Origin: Flavobacterium endophyticum | GTDB taxonomy: Bacteria > Bacteroidota > Bacteroidia > Flavobacteriales > Flavobacteriaceae | Direction: 5' to 3' | NCBI RefSeq assembly: GCF_003634455.1 | Contig: NZ_RBLC01000001.1 | Location: 1,375,927 to 1,439,926 of the forward strand | DNA length: 64,000 nt | Shown here: piece after piece, positions 25,606-35,203 of the stretch | Layout of the letters: every line of letters starts with the position of its first letter | Position numbering within the stretch: the stretch's first letter is position 1 | Program-made: the position numbers and the translations under genes | The notes under the pieces: generated by a model | Databases searched by the model: none | Told to the model about the DNA's origin: nothing | Seen by the model: only the letters and a program-made list of their open reading frames with translations

Positions 25606-26679
25606 ATGACCCAGCACGATATCGCAACATCCCGATTGCTTTCGCAACAGATTAACGAACCCAGCCTGAAATCGGCTCCTGAAATGGTTGCTTATTTCGG
25701 TGCCATACAAGGACAAGAATATGCCCAGACTAAATGGTCGTTAGGCTTGAGAATGCCGCATCTGAAAGACAGCGACATTGAAAAGGAACTGAACGAGGGC
25801 AGGATCTTGCGGACACATCTGCTTCGGCCGACCTGGCATTTTGTGGCTCCAAGGGATATTCGATGGATGTTGAAGCTTACTGCTCCAAGGGTAGATGCCA
25901 TAAATAGCTATATGTATCGGAAGATGGAACTGGACAGCGCTACTTTTAATCGCTGTAATGACATCATGGCGCGGATTCTGGAAGGCGGAAAGCATCTTAC
26001 GCGCGAAGCGCTGAGCCAAGAATTCTTGAAAAACAATATCGAAGCCGAAAGCGTGCGCCTGGTGTGTATCTTGATGAAAGCCGAGCTGGAAGGGCTTATC
26101 TGCAACGGTGTCCGCCAAGGCAACCAATTTACGTATGCCTTGCTTGAGGAAAGGGTTCCGCCTGCCAAAGAAATAAGCCGAGATGAAGCGCTGGCCGAAC
26201 TGACCCAACGGTATTTCTTGAGCCGCGGTCCTGCTACTGCCAAGGATTTTGCTACTTGGTCTGGACTTACTCTTACGGACTGCAAAAAGGGAATTGAAAT
26301 GACCCGAGCCAATTGGGCAGAAGAGAAAATTGAATCGGAAACGTATTATTTTTCGCCAAAGGCACTTAAAAAAGAAACAAACTTTCAACAAATGCACCTG
26401 ACTCCTATTTATGACGAAATGATCATGGGGTATAAAAACAGGGAAGCCTTACAACAAATCAGACACGCTGTACAGCCTGCCCAAAGGCTCCGTTTTGACA
26501 ACACGATTTTATTTGACGGGCAAATTATCGGCTCTTGGAGGAGAAAAATAAAACCAAAGCTGATTGAATTCGAGTATGAATTCCTACAGCCTTTGAATAA
26601 AAAGCAAGAACTGGAATTTGAAAAGGCTATCTTGCGCTTTGAAACTTTTTATGGCCTGCCTGTAAAAACCATCCTTTAA
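25606..26679 (+). CDS. Winged-helix (HTH_42/AlkZ-like) DNA-binding protein
   Basis: This 357-residue protein resembles the HTH_42 superfamily, which includes the DNA glycosylases AlkZ and YcaQ that remove crosslinked or bulky alkylated bases. I see AIQGQEYAQTKWSLGLR near residue 35; its QGQ sits where AlkZ has a catalytic QxQ. Also typical are LLRPTWHFVAPRDIRWML near 75 and a C-terminal FDGQIIGSWRR strand pair. The start is taken at MTQHDIATS; an ATG 9 nt upstream is also possible. The esterase follows after 11 nt and PaiB after another 7, so this heads a three-gene operon. Glycosylase activity is inferred. Confidence 0.8.
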   Translation: MTQHDIATSRLLSQQINEPSLKSAPEMVAYFGAIQGQEYAQTKWSLGLRMPHLKDSDIEKELNEGRILRTHLLRPTWHFVAPRDIRWMLKLTAPRVDAINSYMYRKMELDSATFNRCNDIMARILEGGKHLTREALSQEFLKNNIEAESVRLVCILMKAELEGLICNGVRQGNQFTYALLEERVPPAKEISRDEALAELTQRYFLSRGPATAKDFATWSGLTLTDCKKGIEMTRANWAEEKIESETYYFSPKALKKETNFQQMHLTPIYDEMIMGYKNREALQQIRHAVQPAQRLRFDNTILFDGQIIGSWRRKIKPKLIEFEYEFLQPLNKKQELEFEKAILRFETFYGLPVKTIL

Positions 26680-26690
26680 TTTTTCTATTC

Positions 26691-27506
26691 ATGAAGCTTA
26701 TCTTGACCTTATTATTTTCTGTTGCTGTTGCTGCTTTGGGCTTTTCGCAAAATTCACTGTCTAAAGACAATCTTTTTGTTTTGGGGAAAGTTGAAAAACT
26801 AGAGTCTAAAATCTTAAACGAAACCCGAACGCTGAATGTTTATATTCCTGACAGCTATGATAAAAATCCGAATGCTTCTTATCCTGTGATTTATCTGCTG
26901 GATGGTTCTGCTGATGAAGATTTTATTCATGTTACGGGACTGGTGCAGTTCCTGACCATGATCAAAAAAATGCCCGAATCGATTATTATCGGCATTGCCA
27001 ATATTGATAGAAAACGGGATCTTACGTTTCCTACGACCAACGTGCAGGACAAAAAAGATTTTCCGACTTCGGGAAGTTCAGAAAAATTCTTGGCTTTTAT
27101 TGAAAAAGAACTGTTGCCGTATGCTAAAAAGCAGTACCGTACCAGTACTTCTACTCTTATTGGCCAGTCGCTCGGAGGGCTTTTGGTGACGGAAGCACTG
27201 CTCAAAAAACCAGAACTGTTCAACAATTATATTATCATAAGTCCGAGCCTATGGTGGGATGACGAATCGTTGCTGCGCCAAGCGCCTGCCTTATTAGAAA
27301 AACGGACTGCCGCAAAAATCCAAGTCTATGTTTCTGTCGGAAGCGAAGGCAAGCAGATGGAAGACGATGCCTTTCAACTGTCGGAAATACTCGCCAAGTC
27401 GAAAAACCTTCAGTCTTATTTTGTGAGAATGCCTGAAGAAAATCATCTTACGATCTTACACAATTGTCTCTATAAAGCGTTGGAGACCTTAAACAAGCCT
27501 AAATAA
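26691..27506 (+). CDS. Secreted esterase-D-type alpha/beta hydrolase
   Basis: This 271-residue protein has a signal peptide (MKLILTLLFSVAVAALGFSQ). The mature part is an esterase-D-like alpha/beta hydrolase fold with the nucleophile Ser160 in GQSLGG. PVIYLLDG forms the oxyanion strand, and the candidate catalytic His lies in EENHLT near 256. Related proteins hydrolyse ferric-enterobactin-type esters or acyl esters (Fes/IroE and esterase D groups). The substrate here is unknown, and no siderophore genes are in view. It is the second gene of the operon that starts with the winged-helix gene. Confidence 0.85.
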   Translation: MKLILTLLFSVAVAALGFSQNSLSKDNLFVLGKVEKLESKILNETRTLNVYIPDSYDKNPNASYPVIYLLDGSADEDFIHVTGLVQFLTMIKKMPESIIIGIANIDRKRDLTFPTTNVQDKKDFPTSGSSEKFLAFIEKELLPYAKKQYRTSTSTLIGQSLGGLLVTEALLKKPELFNNYIIISPSLWWDDESLLRQAPALLEKRTAAKIQVYVSVGSEGKQMEDDAFQLSEILAKSKNLQSYFVRMPEENHLTILHNCLYKALETLNKPK

Positions 27507-27513
27507 TCCTACC

Positions 27514-28134
27514 ATGTATACTCCGCTGCATTACAAAAACGAAAATATTGACGAAGTCCAGGAGTTCTTACAAGCGAACAGCTTTGGGATACTGATCAAC
27601 CAAACTAATGGAAAGTTATGGGGCACTCATATTCCGATGGAACTGGATACCGACGAAAAGGGCCGTGCTATCTTGTACAGCCATATTTCTAAAGCCAACC
27701 CGCAATGGGAAAGCTTTAGTCCTGAGGAAGAAGTACTCGCTATTTTTCAAGGACCGCATAGCTATGTTTCTTCATCGTGGTATGAAAAGGAAGAGGTTCC
27801 GACTTGGAATTATATTGCCGTTCATGTGTATGGAAAAGTTGAGATTGTCGAAGGTGAAGAATTGATGGCTTCGCTGAAAAAATTAGTCGATAAGTACGAG
27901 CGCTCTTCTGAAAATCCAGTCTCGATAGAAAAACTGTCTGAAAAAACCATGAGGCAGGTTCATGGAATTGTGGGTTTCAAGCTGCATATCACCGACATCC
28001 AAGCGGCTTATAAATTATCACAGACACGAAACGACACCGACTTTCATACAATCGTTAACCAGCTTGAAAACAGCCCTGATCTTATGGCAAATGCAACAGC
28101 CGCCGCAATGAAACTGTCGAGAAAAGAAGAGTAA
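27514..28134 (+). CDS. PaiB-like FMN-binding protein
   Basis: This 206-residue protein begins MYTPLHYKNENIDEVQEFL and contains WGTHIPMEL, then HISKANPQW and WNYIAVHVYG. These are the conserved landmarks of the PaiB/FMN-binding split-barrel family. Some members are described as negative regulators of sporulation and protease genes in Bacillus, but biochemically they look like flavin- or heme-binding proteins. It follows the esterase by 7 nt. The next promoter (28174-28181) starts a separate operon. Confidence 0.9.
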   Translation: MYTPLHYKNENIDEVQEFLQANSFGILINQTNGKLWGTHIPMELDTDEKGRAILYSHISKANPQWESFSPEEEVLAIFQGPHSYVSSSWYEKEEVPTWNYIAVHVYGKVEIVEGEELMASLKKLVDKYERSSENPVSIEKLSEKTMRQVHGIVGFKLHITDIQAAYKLSQTRNDTDFHTIVNQLENSPDLMANATAAAMKLSRKEE

Positions 28135-28173
28135 TTCCGCAAGTTTCGGGTTTTATGCCGAATGGGATGCTCC

Positions 28174-28181
28174 TACCTTTG
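28174..28181 (+). promoter_or_regulatory. -7 promoter box of the alkylation-repair operon
   Basis: TACCTTTG is a perfect -7 box. It ends 19 nt before the ATG at 28201 and lies inside the longer N-terminal reading frame, so it supports the shorter start. No TTG element is found at the usual distance (TTT only), which may mean that an activator is needed. Confidence 0.5.
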
Positions 28182-28200
28182 TATCATAAATTTCAAAGAA

Positions 28201-29049
<849 letters not shown>

Positions 29050-29058
29050 ATAAGACCC

Positions 29059-29772
29059 ATGGAAACCATACACGAAAAGATAGCAGCACTTGATTGGGCG
29101 TTATTGACGCATGAGATGAACGAGAAAGGTTATGCTATTATTCCCAACTTAATTACAGACGAGCAATGCAATGAGTTTATAAAAAACTATGACAATCCGA
29201 ATGGCTACAGAAAAACAGTGGTCATGGAACGGTATCGCTTTGGTTTGGGCGAGTATAAATATTTTGATTATCCATTGCCTGATCTGATCCAAAACTTGCG
29301 CGAAAGCCTTTATCCTAAATTAGCGCCAATTGCCAATTTATGGATGAAAGTCTTGAATAGTACTATTCGTTTTCCTAGCACGTTTAAAGAACTGCAAACG
29401 CTCTGTCATGCTAACAACCAGCTAAAGCCGGCCGTGCTAATCTTGAAATACGGAAAGGGCGGATACAATACTTTACATCAAGATTTGTATGGCGATATCT
29501 TTTTCCCAATGCAGACGGTACTTTTCTTGAACGATCCTGATGAAGATTATACTGGTGGCGAATTTGTCTTGACACAACAGACACCTAGAGCCCAGTCTAA
29601 AGCCATCGTCTTAAAACCTAAAAAAGGTGATGTACTATTGTTTACCACCAACTTTAGGCCTGTGAAAGGAACAAAAGGGTATTATCGCGTAAACATGAAA
29701 CATGGAGTGAGCGAGCTGCATTCGGGCAAAAGACATACTCTTGGAATTATTTTTCACGATGCCTTGAGTTAG
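29059..29772 (+). CDS. 2OG-Fe(II) oxygenase in the alkylation-repair operon
   Basis: This 237-residue protein has the double-stranded beta-helix iron site: His140 and Asp142 in TLHQDLYGD and a distal His215 in MKHGVSELHSGKR, where an Arg can bind 2-oxoglutarate. The layout resembles prolyl-4-hydroxylase-like oxygenases rather than AlkB. Similar genes occur next to ada and alkB in other bacteria, but the substrate is not established to my knowledge. It starts 9 nt after the Ada-like gene and ends 1 nt before the zinc-domain gene. Confidence 0.85.
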   Translation: METIHEKIAALDWALLTHEMNEKGYAIIPNLITDEQCNEFIKNYDNPNGYRKTVVMERYRFGLGEYKYFDYPLPDLIQNLRESLYPKLAPIANLWMKVLNSTIRFPSTFKELQTLCHANNQLKPAVLILKYGKGGYNTLHQDLYGDIFFPMQTVLFLNDPDEDYTGGEFVLTQQTPRAQSKAIVLKPKKGDVLLFTTNFRPVKGTKGYYRVNMKHGVSELHSGKRHTLGIIFHDALS

Positions 29773-29773
29773 T

Positions 29774-30019
29774 ATGATTAAGCATAGCGAAATAACGAAT
29801 CATATCCTTAGAACGAAAATCTTGAGAAAGGAAATCGTTTTGGGTGGCAATCAAAAATTAAAAATTTACGGTACATTGCGCTGTACTCCCGGAAAGAGGA
29901 TGAAACGCGAAAACCGCGTATTTTTTAGTTCTGAAGAAGAAGCGTTTCAAAAGGATTATAGACCTTGTGGACACTGCCTTGCGGAAAAATACAAAATCTG
30001 GAAAAATGGACTTATTTAA
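29774..30019 (+). CDS. Stand-alone Ada-type zinc-binding domain protein
   Basis: This 81-residue protein matches the core of the Ada N-terminal domain: RENRVFF, then EEEAFQKDYRPCGHC. Cysteines are Cys37, Cys65 and Cys68. Ada normally has four zinc cysteines, and the first of them (Cys38 in E. coli) is the methyl-phosphotriester acceptor. By my alignment Cys37 corresponds to the second ligand, so the acceptor position is Gly or Tyr. Methyl acceptance is therefore doubtful. The gene starts 1 nt after the oxygenase and its end overlaps alkB by 14 nt. Confidence 0.8.
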   Translation: MIKHSEITNHILRTKILRKEIVLGGNQKLKIYGTLRCTPGKRMKRENRVFFSSEEEAFQKDYRPCGHCLAEKYKIWKNGLI

Positions 30020-30608
30020 TAACGATATCGAAACCAACCGACTGCCTTATGACGGTACCGTGATTTATTACGGAAAAGTCCTAAGGCATGACGAAGCGCA
30101 ACATTATCTCGAAAAGCTTCTTGAGACTATTGAGTGGAAACATGACGAGGCCATCATCTTTGGAAAACGAATTATCACCAAACGAAAAGTGGCTTGGTAT
30201 GGCGACAGCGATTATCTGTATACGTATTCGAATACCACAAAAAAGGCACTTCCTTGGACAAAAGAACTTTTGGAATTGAAAACGCTGGCAGAAGAAATTT
30301 CGGGAACGGTTTTTAATTCCTGCCTGCTGAATCTGTATCACGATGGCAGCGAAGGAATGGCCTATCATAGTGATGATGAAAAATCCTTAGGTCAAAATAC
30401 GACGATTGGGTCTATGAGTTTTGGTGCGGAACGAAAGTTTTTATTCAAGCACAAACAGACAAAAGATACCATCACTCTTCAACTGGAACACGGAAGCCTG
30501 CTGGTTATGAAAGACGAAACTCAGAGCCATTGGCTTCATCGGCTGCCGCCCAGCAAAAAAGTAAGTAAACCGAGAGTGAATCTTACGTTTAGGACGATTG
30601 TTTTGTAA
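30006..30608 (+). CDS. alkB: AlkB-type DNA dioxygenase
   Basis: This 200-residue Fe(II)/2-oxoglutarate dioxygenase oxidatively removes methyl groups from 1-methyladenine and 3-methylcytosine in DNA. Iron ligands are His121 and Asp123 (YHSDDE) and His178 (WLHRLP). Arg190 and Arg196 in RVNLTFR match the 2OG-binding motif, and the pattern resembles the ALKBH2/3 type more than E. coli AlkB. I use the ATG at 30006; a GTG 39 nt upstream lies in the preceding gene. It is the last gene of the operon, ending 3 nt from the convergent recO stop. Confidence 0.93.
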   Translation: MDLFNNDIETNRLPYDGTVIYYGKVLRHDEAQHYLEKLLETIEWKHDEAIIFGKRIITKRKVAWYGDSDYLYTYSNTTKKALPWTKELLELKTLAEEISGTVFNSCLLNLYHDGSEGMAYHSDDEKSLGQNTTIGSMSFGAERKFLFKHKQTKDTITLQLEHGSLLVMKDETQSHWLHRLPPSKKVSKPRVNLTFRTIVL

Positions 30609-30611
30609 GGC

Positions 30612-31325
30612 CTACGAAAAAACTTCTTTGAGCACTTCTAAGGATTTTGGCTTTCTGAAACCGTCGAGATGGAAACTGTAATAGTCGAGAATAATCTTTA
30701 GCAACTGTTGTCTTTCCTTTCCGTTAAAGACCTGCTGGTTGCTGTCAAAACGCAGTGCCAATAATTTCCTGAACAGAGCCGTTTCTTCTCCAGAAAGGCA
30801 AGATAGCGACTGGAAAGGCGTAAAAACACCTTCTGTCATTTCAAAAAACGGGTAGTCATTAGTGGAACTGTCTGGGTAAAATCCAAGAAATTTGGTAATT
30901 TCTAACAGGAGAATCAGATGAAAATTGGCGATCTCGTCATGGCTGTCGAGCCATAAAAGAGCCGTCTCGAGGAAATGAAACAAGTCTTCGTTTTTTTCTT
31001 CTTCTCGGATGCTGTGATGCAGCATTTCGGAAAGAAAAATAATTATGGTGCTTTTTACGATATCAATGTGGATGGTATGATAGGCGGCAAAAAGCTTGAT
31101 TTCTTTAAAATTCTCCAGCGTTCCTTTATTTTTATGGACGGCTTCGATCTCAAGAATATTTAGGGGCTGGAAATAGGCGATTTTCTGTCTGTTGTTTTTC
31201 CCAGAAAAGGCATTGTGGACAAAATACGACTTCAGACCATCGGTCTCAGTAAAGCATTTTACGATAAGGCTTTTCTCTTGGTATTTGAGCGCACTGATAA
31301 CTATTGCTTTTGTCTTGACTAGCAT
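30612..31325 (-). CDS. recO: DNA repair protein RecO
   Basis: This 237-residue protein has the RecO layout: an N-terminal OB-fold (KTKAIVISALKYQEKSLIVK) and a helical C-terminal domain. RecO anneals single strands and loads RecA on SSB-coated DNA with RecR. The zinc-finger cysteines found in some RecO proteins are absent; only single Cys residues are seen. It lies downstream of porZ on the same strand, separated by 60 nt that hold an inverted repeat. Confidence 0.92.
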   Translation of the reverse strand: MLVKTKAIVISALKYQEKSLIVKCFTETDGLKSYFVHNAFSGKNNRQKIAYFQPLNILEIEAVHKNKGTLENFKEIKLFAAYHTIHIDIVKSTIIIFLSEMLHHSIREEEKNEDLFHFLETALLWLDSHDEIANFHLILLLEITKFLGFYPDSSTNDYPFFEMTEGVFTPFQSLSCLSGEETALFRKLLALRFDSNQQVFNGKERQQLLKIILDYYSFHLDGFRKPKSLEVLKEVFS

Positions 31326-31327
31326 TT

Positions 31328-31386
31328 AATTACGAATTTGGAATTATGAATTATGAAATTTCAATCGTAATTCATAATTCGTAATT
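31328..31386. repeat. Inverted repeat between porZ and recO
   Basis: A perfect 13-bp arm at 31341-31353 pairs with 31368-31380. Outer arms 31328-31338 and 31381-31386 extend the pairing after a 7-nt bulge. It is pure AT-type intergenic repeat DNA, without a clean T-run, so a mobile-type dispersed repeat is more likely than a terminator. Confidence 0.6.
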
Positions 31387-33680
31387 TATCTTATTATCAT
31401 CACTTTTTTCACCTTGGTTTCGGTACCGTCTTTGGAAGCGATAAATACCATATAAACCCCGGAAGCGACTCTGTATTTTCCGAATGCCTTGGTGTCCCAT
31501 TCTATAGTTCCGCCTTCGGAAGTAGTTTCATAAACTAAGTTTCCTTCGATATCCGTAATCTTGATGTTGGCATCGTCAATCAGACCGCTGATTTTTACGG
31601 TTCCAGTAAATTCTGGCCTTACAGGATTCGGGTAAATATATACCTGCGAAAGGTCGTCATTTTCTTTTGTAGAAGTTCCTTTAAAAGAAACCAAGCCGGC
31701 TGTAGTCGCAAAAAACACTTCTCCTGTCTCGCCGTTGATATCGATATCATTAATCGAATTGCTAGGTAGCGGAGAGTTTTCTCTTGTAAATCTATGTAAT
31801 GTTTCTTGTCCGTTTGGAGAAAGCAAAAACACACCAGAATCCGCTGTCCCGATCCATTTGTTGTTGGCCCCATCAACTACTATATCTGTAATGAACTGCT
31901 CGTACAAAAGTTCTTGTGGAAGTCCATCGTCAATAATTATTATCGGATTGGTTTCCAGATTGTCTTCGCTCATAAAACGATCTATACTAGGCAAAATTCG
32001 CAAGCCTTGCATGGTCCCGATCCAAAGCTGATTTCTGTTATCTACAGCTACGGCTATCGCATTTTTTATAAGCGGATTTCCGGCATCTTCATCAGAAGCT
32101 GCCAACTTGAATTTTGGCGTAACGTTTTCATTAAAACCAATAACTCCATTTATGGAAGAAACAAACCATTTTGTTCCGTTCTTATCAATCACCATGCGCC
32201 CGTAATCTTGTTCTAAAAAATTAGTGGCAAAACCGTCAATTGAAAAAGATTCCCAAGAGCCATTTGTTTTTAATACTTTCATGGCATTTTCAATCCTAGT
32301 ATTATTAAACCATAAATTTCCTGACCTGTCAAAAGCTGCACCATTGATTCGGACCGATTTATAATTCGGATCTGGAGCAAAGAAAAGAGACTCTGGTCCA
32401 TTTTGAGTCGTATGGTCGTAACGGGCGACAACTGCGTCATTTTCAATTTTTAAGATTCCTGAATGGAATGAGCTTATGTAGACCTGATTTTCATTAGTTG
32501 GATTTACGGTAATCCTAGAAAGCGAATTGGCTCCCAAAACTTCGCTAAAAGGTATGTTTAGCCATCCATTTTCTGAAAATTTACTGACACCATTCGTACT
32601 CAGATCGGGAACATAAAACACGTTATAACCTCCGTACACTGCCCAAAGCTTATTGGATGGCGTGGTCTGTATCGCAAATATGTTGTTTCTCGCTGGGCCG
32701 TCGGGTTTGATGACTTGGAATGTAGTCGTATTTAAGAGCGAAGCCGTAATTATGCCGTTTTCTTTAGTACCGATATAAAAATCACCACCAACAATGGTTG
32801 CGCAATTAAAAGCCGCAGTCATGTTTGGAATGCTGGTACTGACGATGTGTGCTGTCTGCGAAAAAGTCTGGTTATAGGAATAGACATGATTGACCGTTGT
32901 TACAACTAGATTATCTTGATAGGACCTGATATCAATTCCTGGTTGCACAAGACTTGTCATGGTCGTAAAAGTGCCGCCTGTATGCCGAGCGACTCTGTTT
33001 GCGCTTACCGCTACAATTTGATTATTGTGTGTTACGATTCCTGTCCAAATCCCAGCATCAAAAGTCTGCCATTGGCTAAAATCGTTAAGGTTCGGGTTCG
33101 ACAAATCGGCTCTCCTGATGCCGCTTTCTGCCGTAGCTACATATATAAAGTTATTTAATACTGTTGATTGGTATACTTTGACTTCTTCTCCGGCAGGGCC
33201 AAGCAGGTAGGTATCGCCAAAACCAAGTGTTGCCAAATCGTATTGGACAAGGCCAAAATCACAAGAAATGTAAAGCTTTCCTTCGTGCTCATAAAAATGA
33301 TTGATTCTTTTTCTATTCGGCGTGAGTCCGGCTTGGTCTCGAATTCCGGGAACAATTAATATGTTTCCGGTACTTTCGGTTAGAATAAGCATCAATCCAT
33401 TTGCATGGCCAATGATTGTCTTGTTGAAGGCTTGGCTGTAATAAATGGCCGTGATATCTTGTCCGGAAAGTCCATCGATTGTCGTAATCGTCTTCAGCTC
33501 ATTGGTCGCCAGATTTTTGGAGAACATTGTCTTTAGGGTCGAACCTGTAATTTTTGTGGTGGATTCGGCCAAATCATTTACTTCGTTATAGGAAAAATAG
33601 CCCTTCCATAACTGATTGTTCTGGGCAAAAGTGATTTGTATAAAGAAAGAAAAAAGAAAAATTAGGAAATGCTTTTTCAT
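31386..33680 (-). CDS. porZ: PorZ-like T9SS component (two-propeller protein with type A sorting domain)
   Basis: This 764-residue protein has a signal peptide (to ITFAQ, residue 19). Repeated blades rich in NKTIIGHANGL, NKLWAVYGG and NQLWIGTMQGL-type strands resemble the two-component-regulator propeller repeat. The C-terminal 85 residues start VYIYPNPVRPEF and end in Lys/Ile strands, a type A T9SS domain. PorZ of Porphyromonas gingivalis has this architecture and works in the T9SS attachment complex at the cell surface, where it is needed to process cargo. I judge it PorZ from the W-x-G-Y-F-S-Y opening and overall layout. Its -7 box is at 33701-33708. Confidence 0.82.
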   Translation of the reverse strand: MKKHFLIFLFSFFIQITFAQNNQLWKGYFSYNEVNDLAESTTKITGSTLKTMFSKNLATNELKTITTIDGLSGQDITAIYYSQAFNKTIIGHANGLMLILTESTGNILIVPGIRDQAGLTPNRKRINHFYEHEGKLYISCDFGLVQYDLATLGFGDTYLLGPAGEEVKVYQSTVLNNFIYVATAESGIRRADLSNPNLNDFSQWQTFDAGIWTGIVTHNNQIVAVSANRVARHTGGTFTTMTSLVQPGIDIRSYQDNLVVTTVNHVYSYNQTFSQTAHIVSTSIPNMTAAFNCATIVGGDFYIGTKENGIITASLLNTTTFQVIKPDGPARNNIFAIQTTPSNKLWAVYGGYNVFYVPDLSTNGVSKFSENGWLNIPFSEVLGANSLSRITVNPTNENQVYISSFHSGILKIENDAVVARYDHTTQNGPESLFFAPDPNYKSVRINGAAFDRSGNLWFNNTRIENAMKVLKTNGSWESFSIDGFATNFLEQDYGRMVIDKNGTKWFVSSINGVIGFNENVTPKFKLAASDEDAGNPLIKNAIAVAVDNRNQLWIGTMQGLRILPSIDRFMSEDNLETNPIIIIDDGLPQELLYEQFITDIVVDGANNKWIGTADSGVFLLSPNGQETLHRFTRENSPLPSNSINDIDINGETGEVFFATTAGLVSFKGTSTKENDDLSQVYIYPNPVRPEFTGTVKISGLIDDANIKITDIEGNLVYETTSEGGTIEWDTKAFGKYRVASGVYMVFIASKDGTETKVKKVMIIR

Positions 33681-33700
33681 TATCGATTAGGAATTGCATA

Positions 33701-33708
33701 CAAATATA
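33701..33708 (-). promoter_or_regulatory. -7 promoter box of porZ
   Basis: The minus strand reads TATATTTG, a perfect -7 box, 21 nt upstream of the porZ ATG at 33680. Confidence 0.5.
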
Positions 33709-33761
33709 ATACAAACGGATTTATTTCTCTTTTCATATATTCTTATGGCTGAAATAGGCAA

Positions 33762-33793
33762 AAAAAATGCTCTCGAAATCGAGAGCATTTTTG
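33762..33793 (-). terminator. Terminator of the glutamate dehydrogenase gene
   Basis: A perfect 10-bp stem (33767-33776 with 33779-33788) is flanked by seven A on one side and five T on the other. It lies 20 nt past the gdhA stop and separates gdhA from porZ. Confidence 0.88.
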
Positions 33794-33812
33794 AATTATC
33801 TTACAGATTGTA

Positions 33813-35156
33813 TTATACGACTCCTTGCGCTAGCATTGCATCGGCAACTTTTACGAAACCTGCAATGTTTGCTCCTTTCACGTAATCAACATATCCTGTT
33901 CCATCAGAACCATATTTTACACATGATGTGTGGATATCAAGCATGATTCTTTTTAATCTTTCGTCAACTTCTTCAGAAGTCCAGCTTAATCTCAATGAGT
34001 TTTGAGACATTTCAAGACCTGAAGTCGCTACTCCACCAGCATTCGATGCTTTTCCTGGAGCGAAAAGAATTTTAGCGTGTTGGAAAACCTCAACAGCTTC
34101 TGGAGTTGACGGCATGTTAGCACCTTCAGCTACACAGATACATCCGTTAGCTACCAACAATTTTGCTTCTGCACCATCCAACTCGTTTTGAGTAGCACAT
34201 GGCAAAGCGATGTCGCATTTCACTTCCCAAGGACGTTTTCCTGCTACATATTTTGCGTTTGGATATTTTTTCGTGTATTCGCTGATTCTTGCGTAATCTA
34301 CGTTTTTGATTTGCATTACGTACGCTAGTTTTTCAGCATCAATTCCGTCAGCGTCATAAATATAACCTGCAGAATCTGATAATGTAACTACTTTACCGCC
34401 CAATTGTGTTGCTTTTTCTGCCGCATATTGCGCTACGTTTCCAGAACCAGAAATTACTACTGTTTTGCCTTCAAAGCTTTGTCCTTTTGTTTGAAGCATG
34501 CTTTGTGCGAAATATACATCGCCATACCCTGTAGCTTCAGGACGGATCAATGAACCTCCGAAAGAGATTCCTTTTCCTGTCAAAACTCCTGTAAATTCGT
34601 TTCTTAATCTTTTGTATTGGCCAAACATGTAACCTACTTCTCTTCCTCCAACGCCGATATCTCCAGCTGGAACGTCGGTATTTCCACCGATATGTTTAGA
34701 CAATTCTGTCATGAACGCTTGGCAGAATTTCATGATTTCGTTGTCTGACTTTCCTTTCGGGTCAAAATCAGCACCACCTTTTCCACCGCCCATTGGCAAT
34801 GTAGTCAAGCTGTTTTTGAAAGTCTGCTCGAAAGCAAGGAATTTCAAGATGCTCAAGTTTACAGAAGGATGGAAACGGATTCCTCCTTTGTATGGTCCGA
34901 TAGCTGAGTTCATCTGGATTCTGTATCCACGATTTACTTGAGTATTTCCCGCATCGTCAATCCAAGTTACCCTGAACATAATTACGCGTTCTGCCTCAAC
35001 CATTCTTTCCAAAAGCATCTTGTTTTGGTATTTTTTATTTTCTTCGATAAAAGGAATTACAGTTTCTGCAACTTCTTTTACAGCCTGTAAAAACTCAGGC
35101 TCATTAGGATTTCTCTTAGCAACTGCTTCAACAAAAGAGTTAATACTTTCTGTCAT
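33813..35156 (-). CDS. gdhA: Glutamate dehydrogenase (hexameric, probably NADP-linked)
   Basis: This 447-residue enzyme makes glutamate from 2-oxoglutarate and ammonium. I use ATG 35156 (MTESINSFVEAVAKRNP). The substrate site has PMGGGKGGADFDPKGKSD, with the catalytic Lys. The dinucleotide fold begins VVISGSGNVAQYAAEK. The length and the N-terminal MTES...VKRNPNEPEF match the 450-residue NADP-type hexamer group (E. coli GdhA-like). A -7 box and a 12-bp palindrome lie upstream, and a terminator downstream. It is monocistronic. Confidence 0.95.
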   Translation of the reverse strand: MTESINSFVEAVAKRNPNEPEFLQAVKEVAETVIPFIEENKKYQNKMLLERMVEAERVIMFRVTWIDDAGNTQVNRGYRIQMNSAIGPYKGGIRFHPSVNLSILKFLAFEQTFKNSLTTLPMGGGKGGADFDPKGKSDNEIMKFCQAFMTELSKHIGGNTDVPAGDIGVGGREVGYMFGQYKRLRNEFTGVLTGKGISFGGSLIRPEATGYGDVYFAQSMLQTKGQSFEGKTVVISGSGNVAQYAAEKATQLGGKVVTLSDSAGYIYDADGIDAEKLAYVMQIKNVDYARISEYTKKYPNAKYVAGKRPWEVKCDIALPCATQNELDGAEAKLLVANGCICVAEGANMPSTPEAVEVFQHAKILFAPGKASNAGGVATSGLEMSQNSLRLSWTSEEVDERLKRIMLDIHTSCVKYGSDGTGYVDYVKGANIAGFVKVADAMLAQGVV

Positions 35157-35180
35157 GATTATTAAGTTATTAACGTTTAT

Positions 35181-35192
35181 GAAAACGTTTTC
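35181..35192. promoter_or_regulatory. Palindromic operator candidate in the gdhA leader
   Basis: GAAAACGTTTTC is a perfect 12-bp palindrome with a central CG, the style of site bound by LacI/GalR-type regulators. It lies between the -7 box and the gdhA start, about +6 to +17 from the predicted start of transcription, where a bound protein would block transcription. Confidence 0.4.
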
Positions 35193-35203
35193 GTTTGATG
35201 GCA

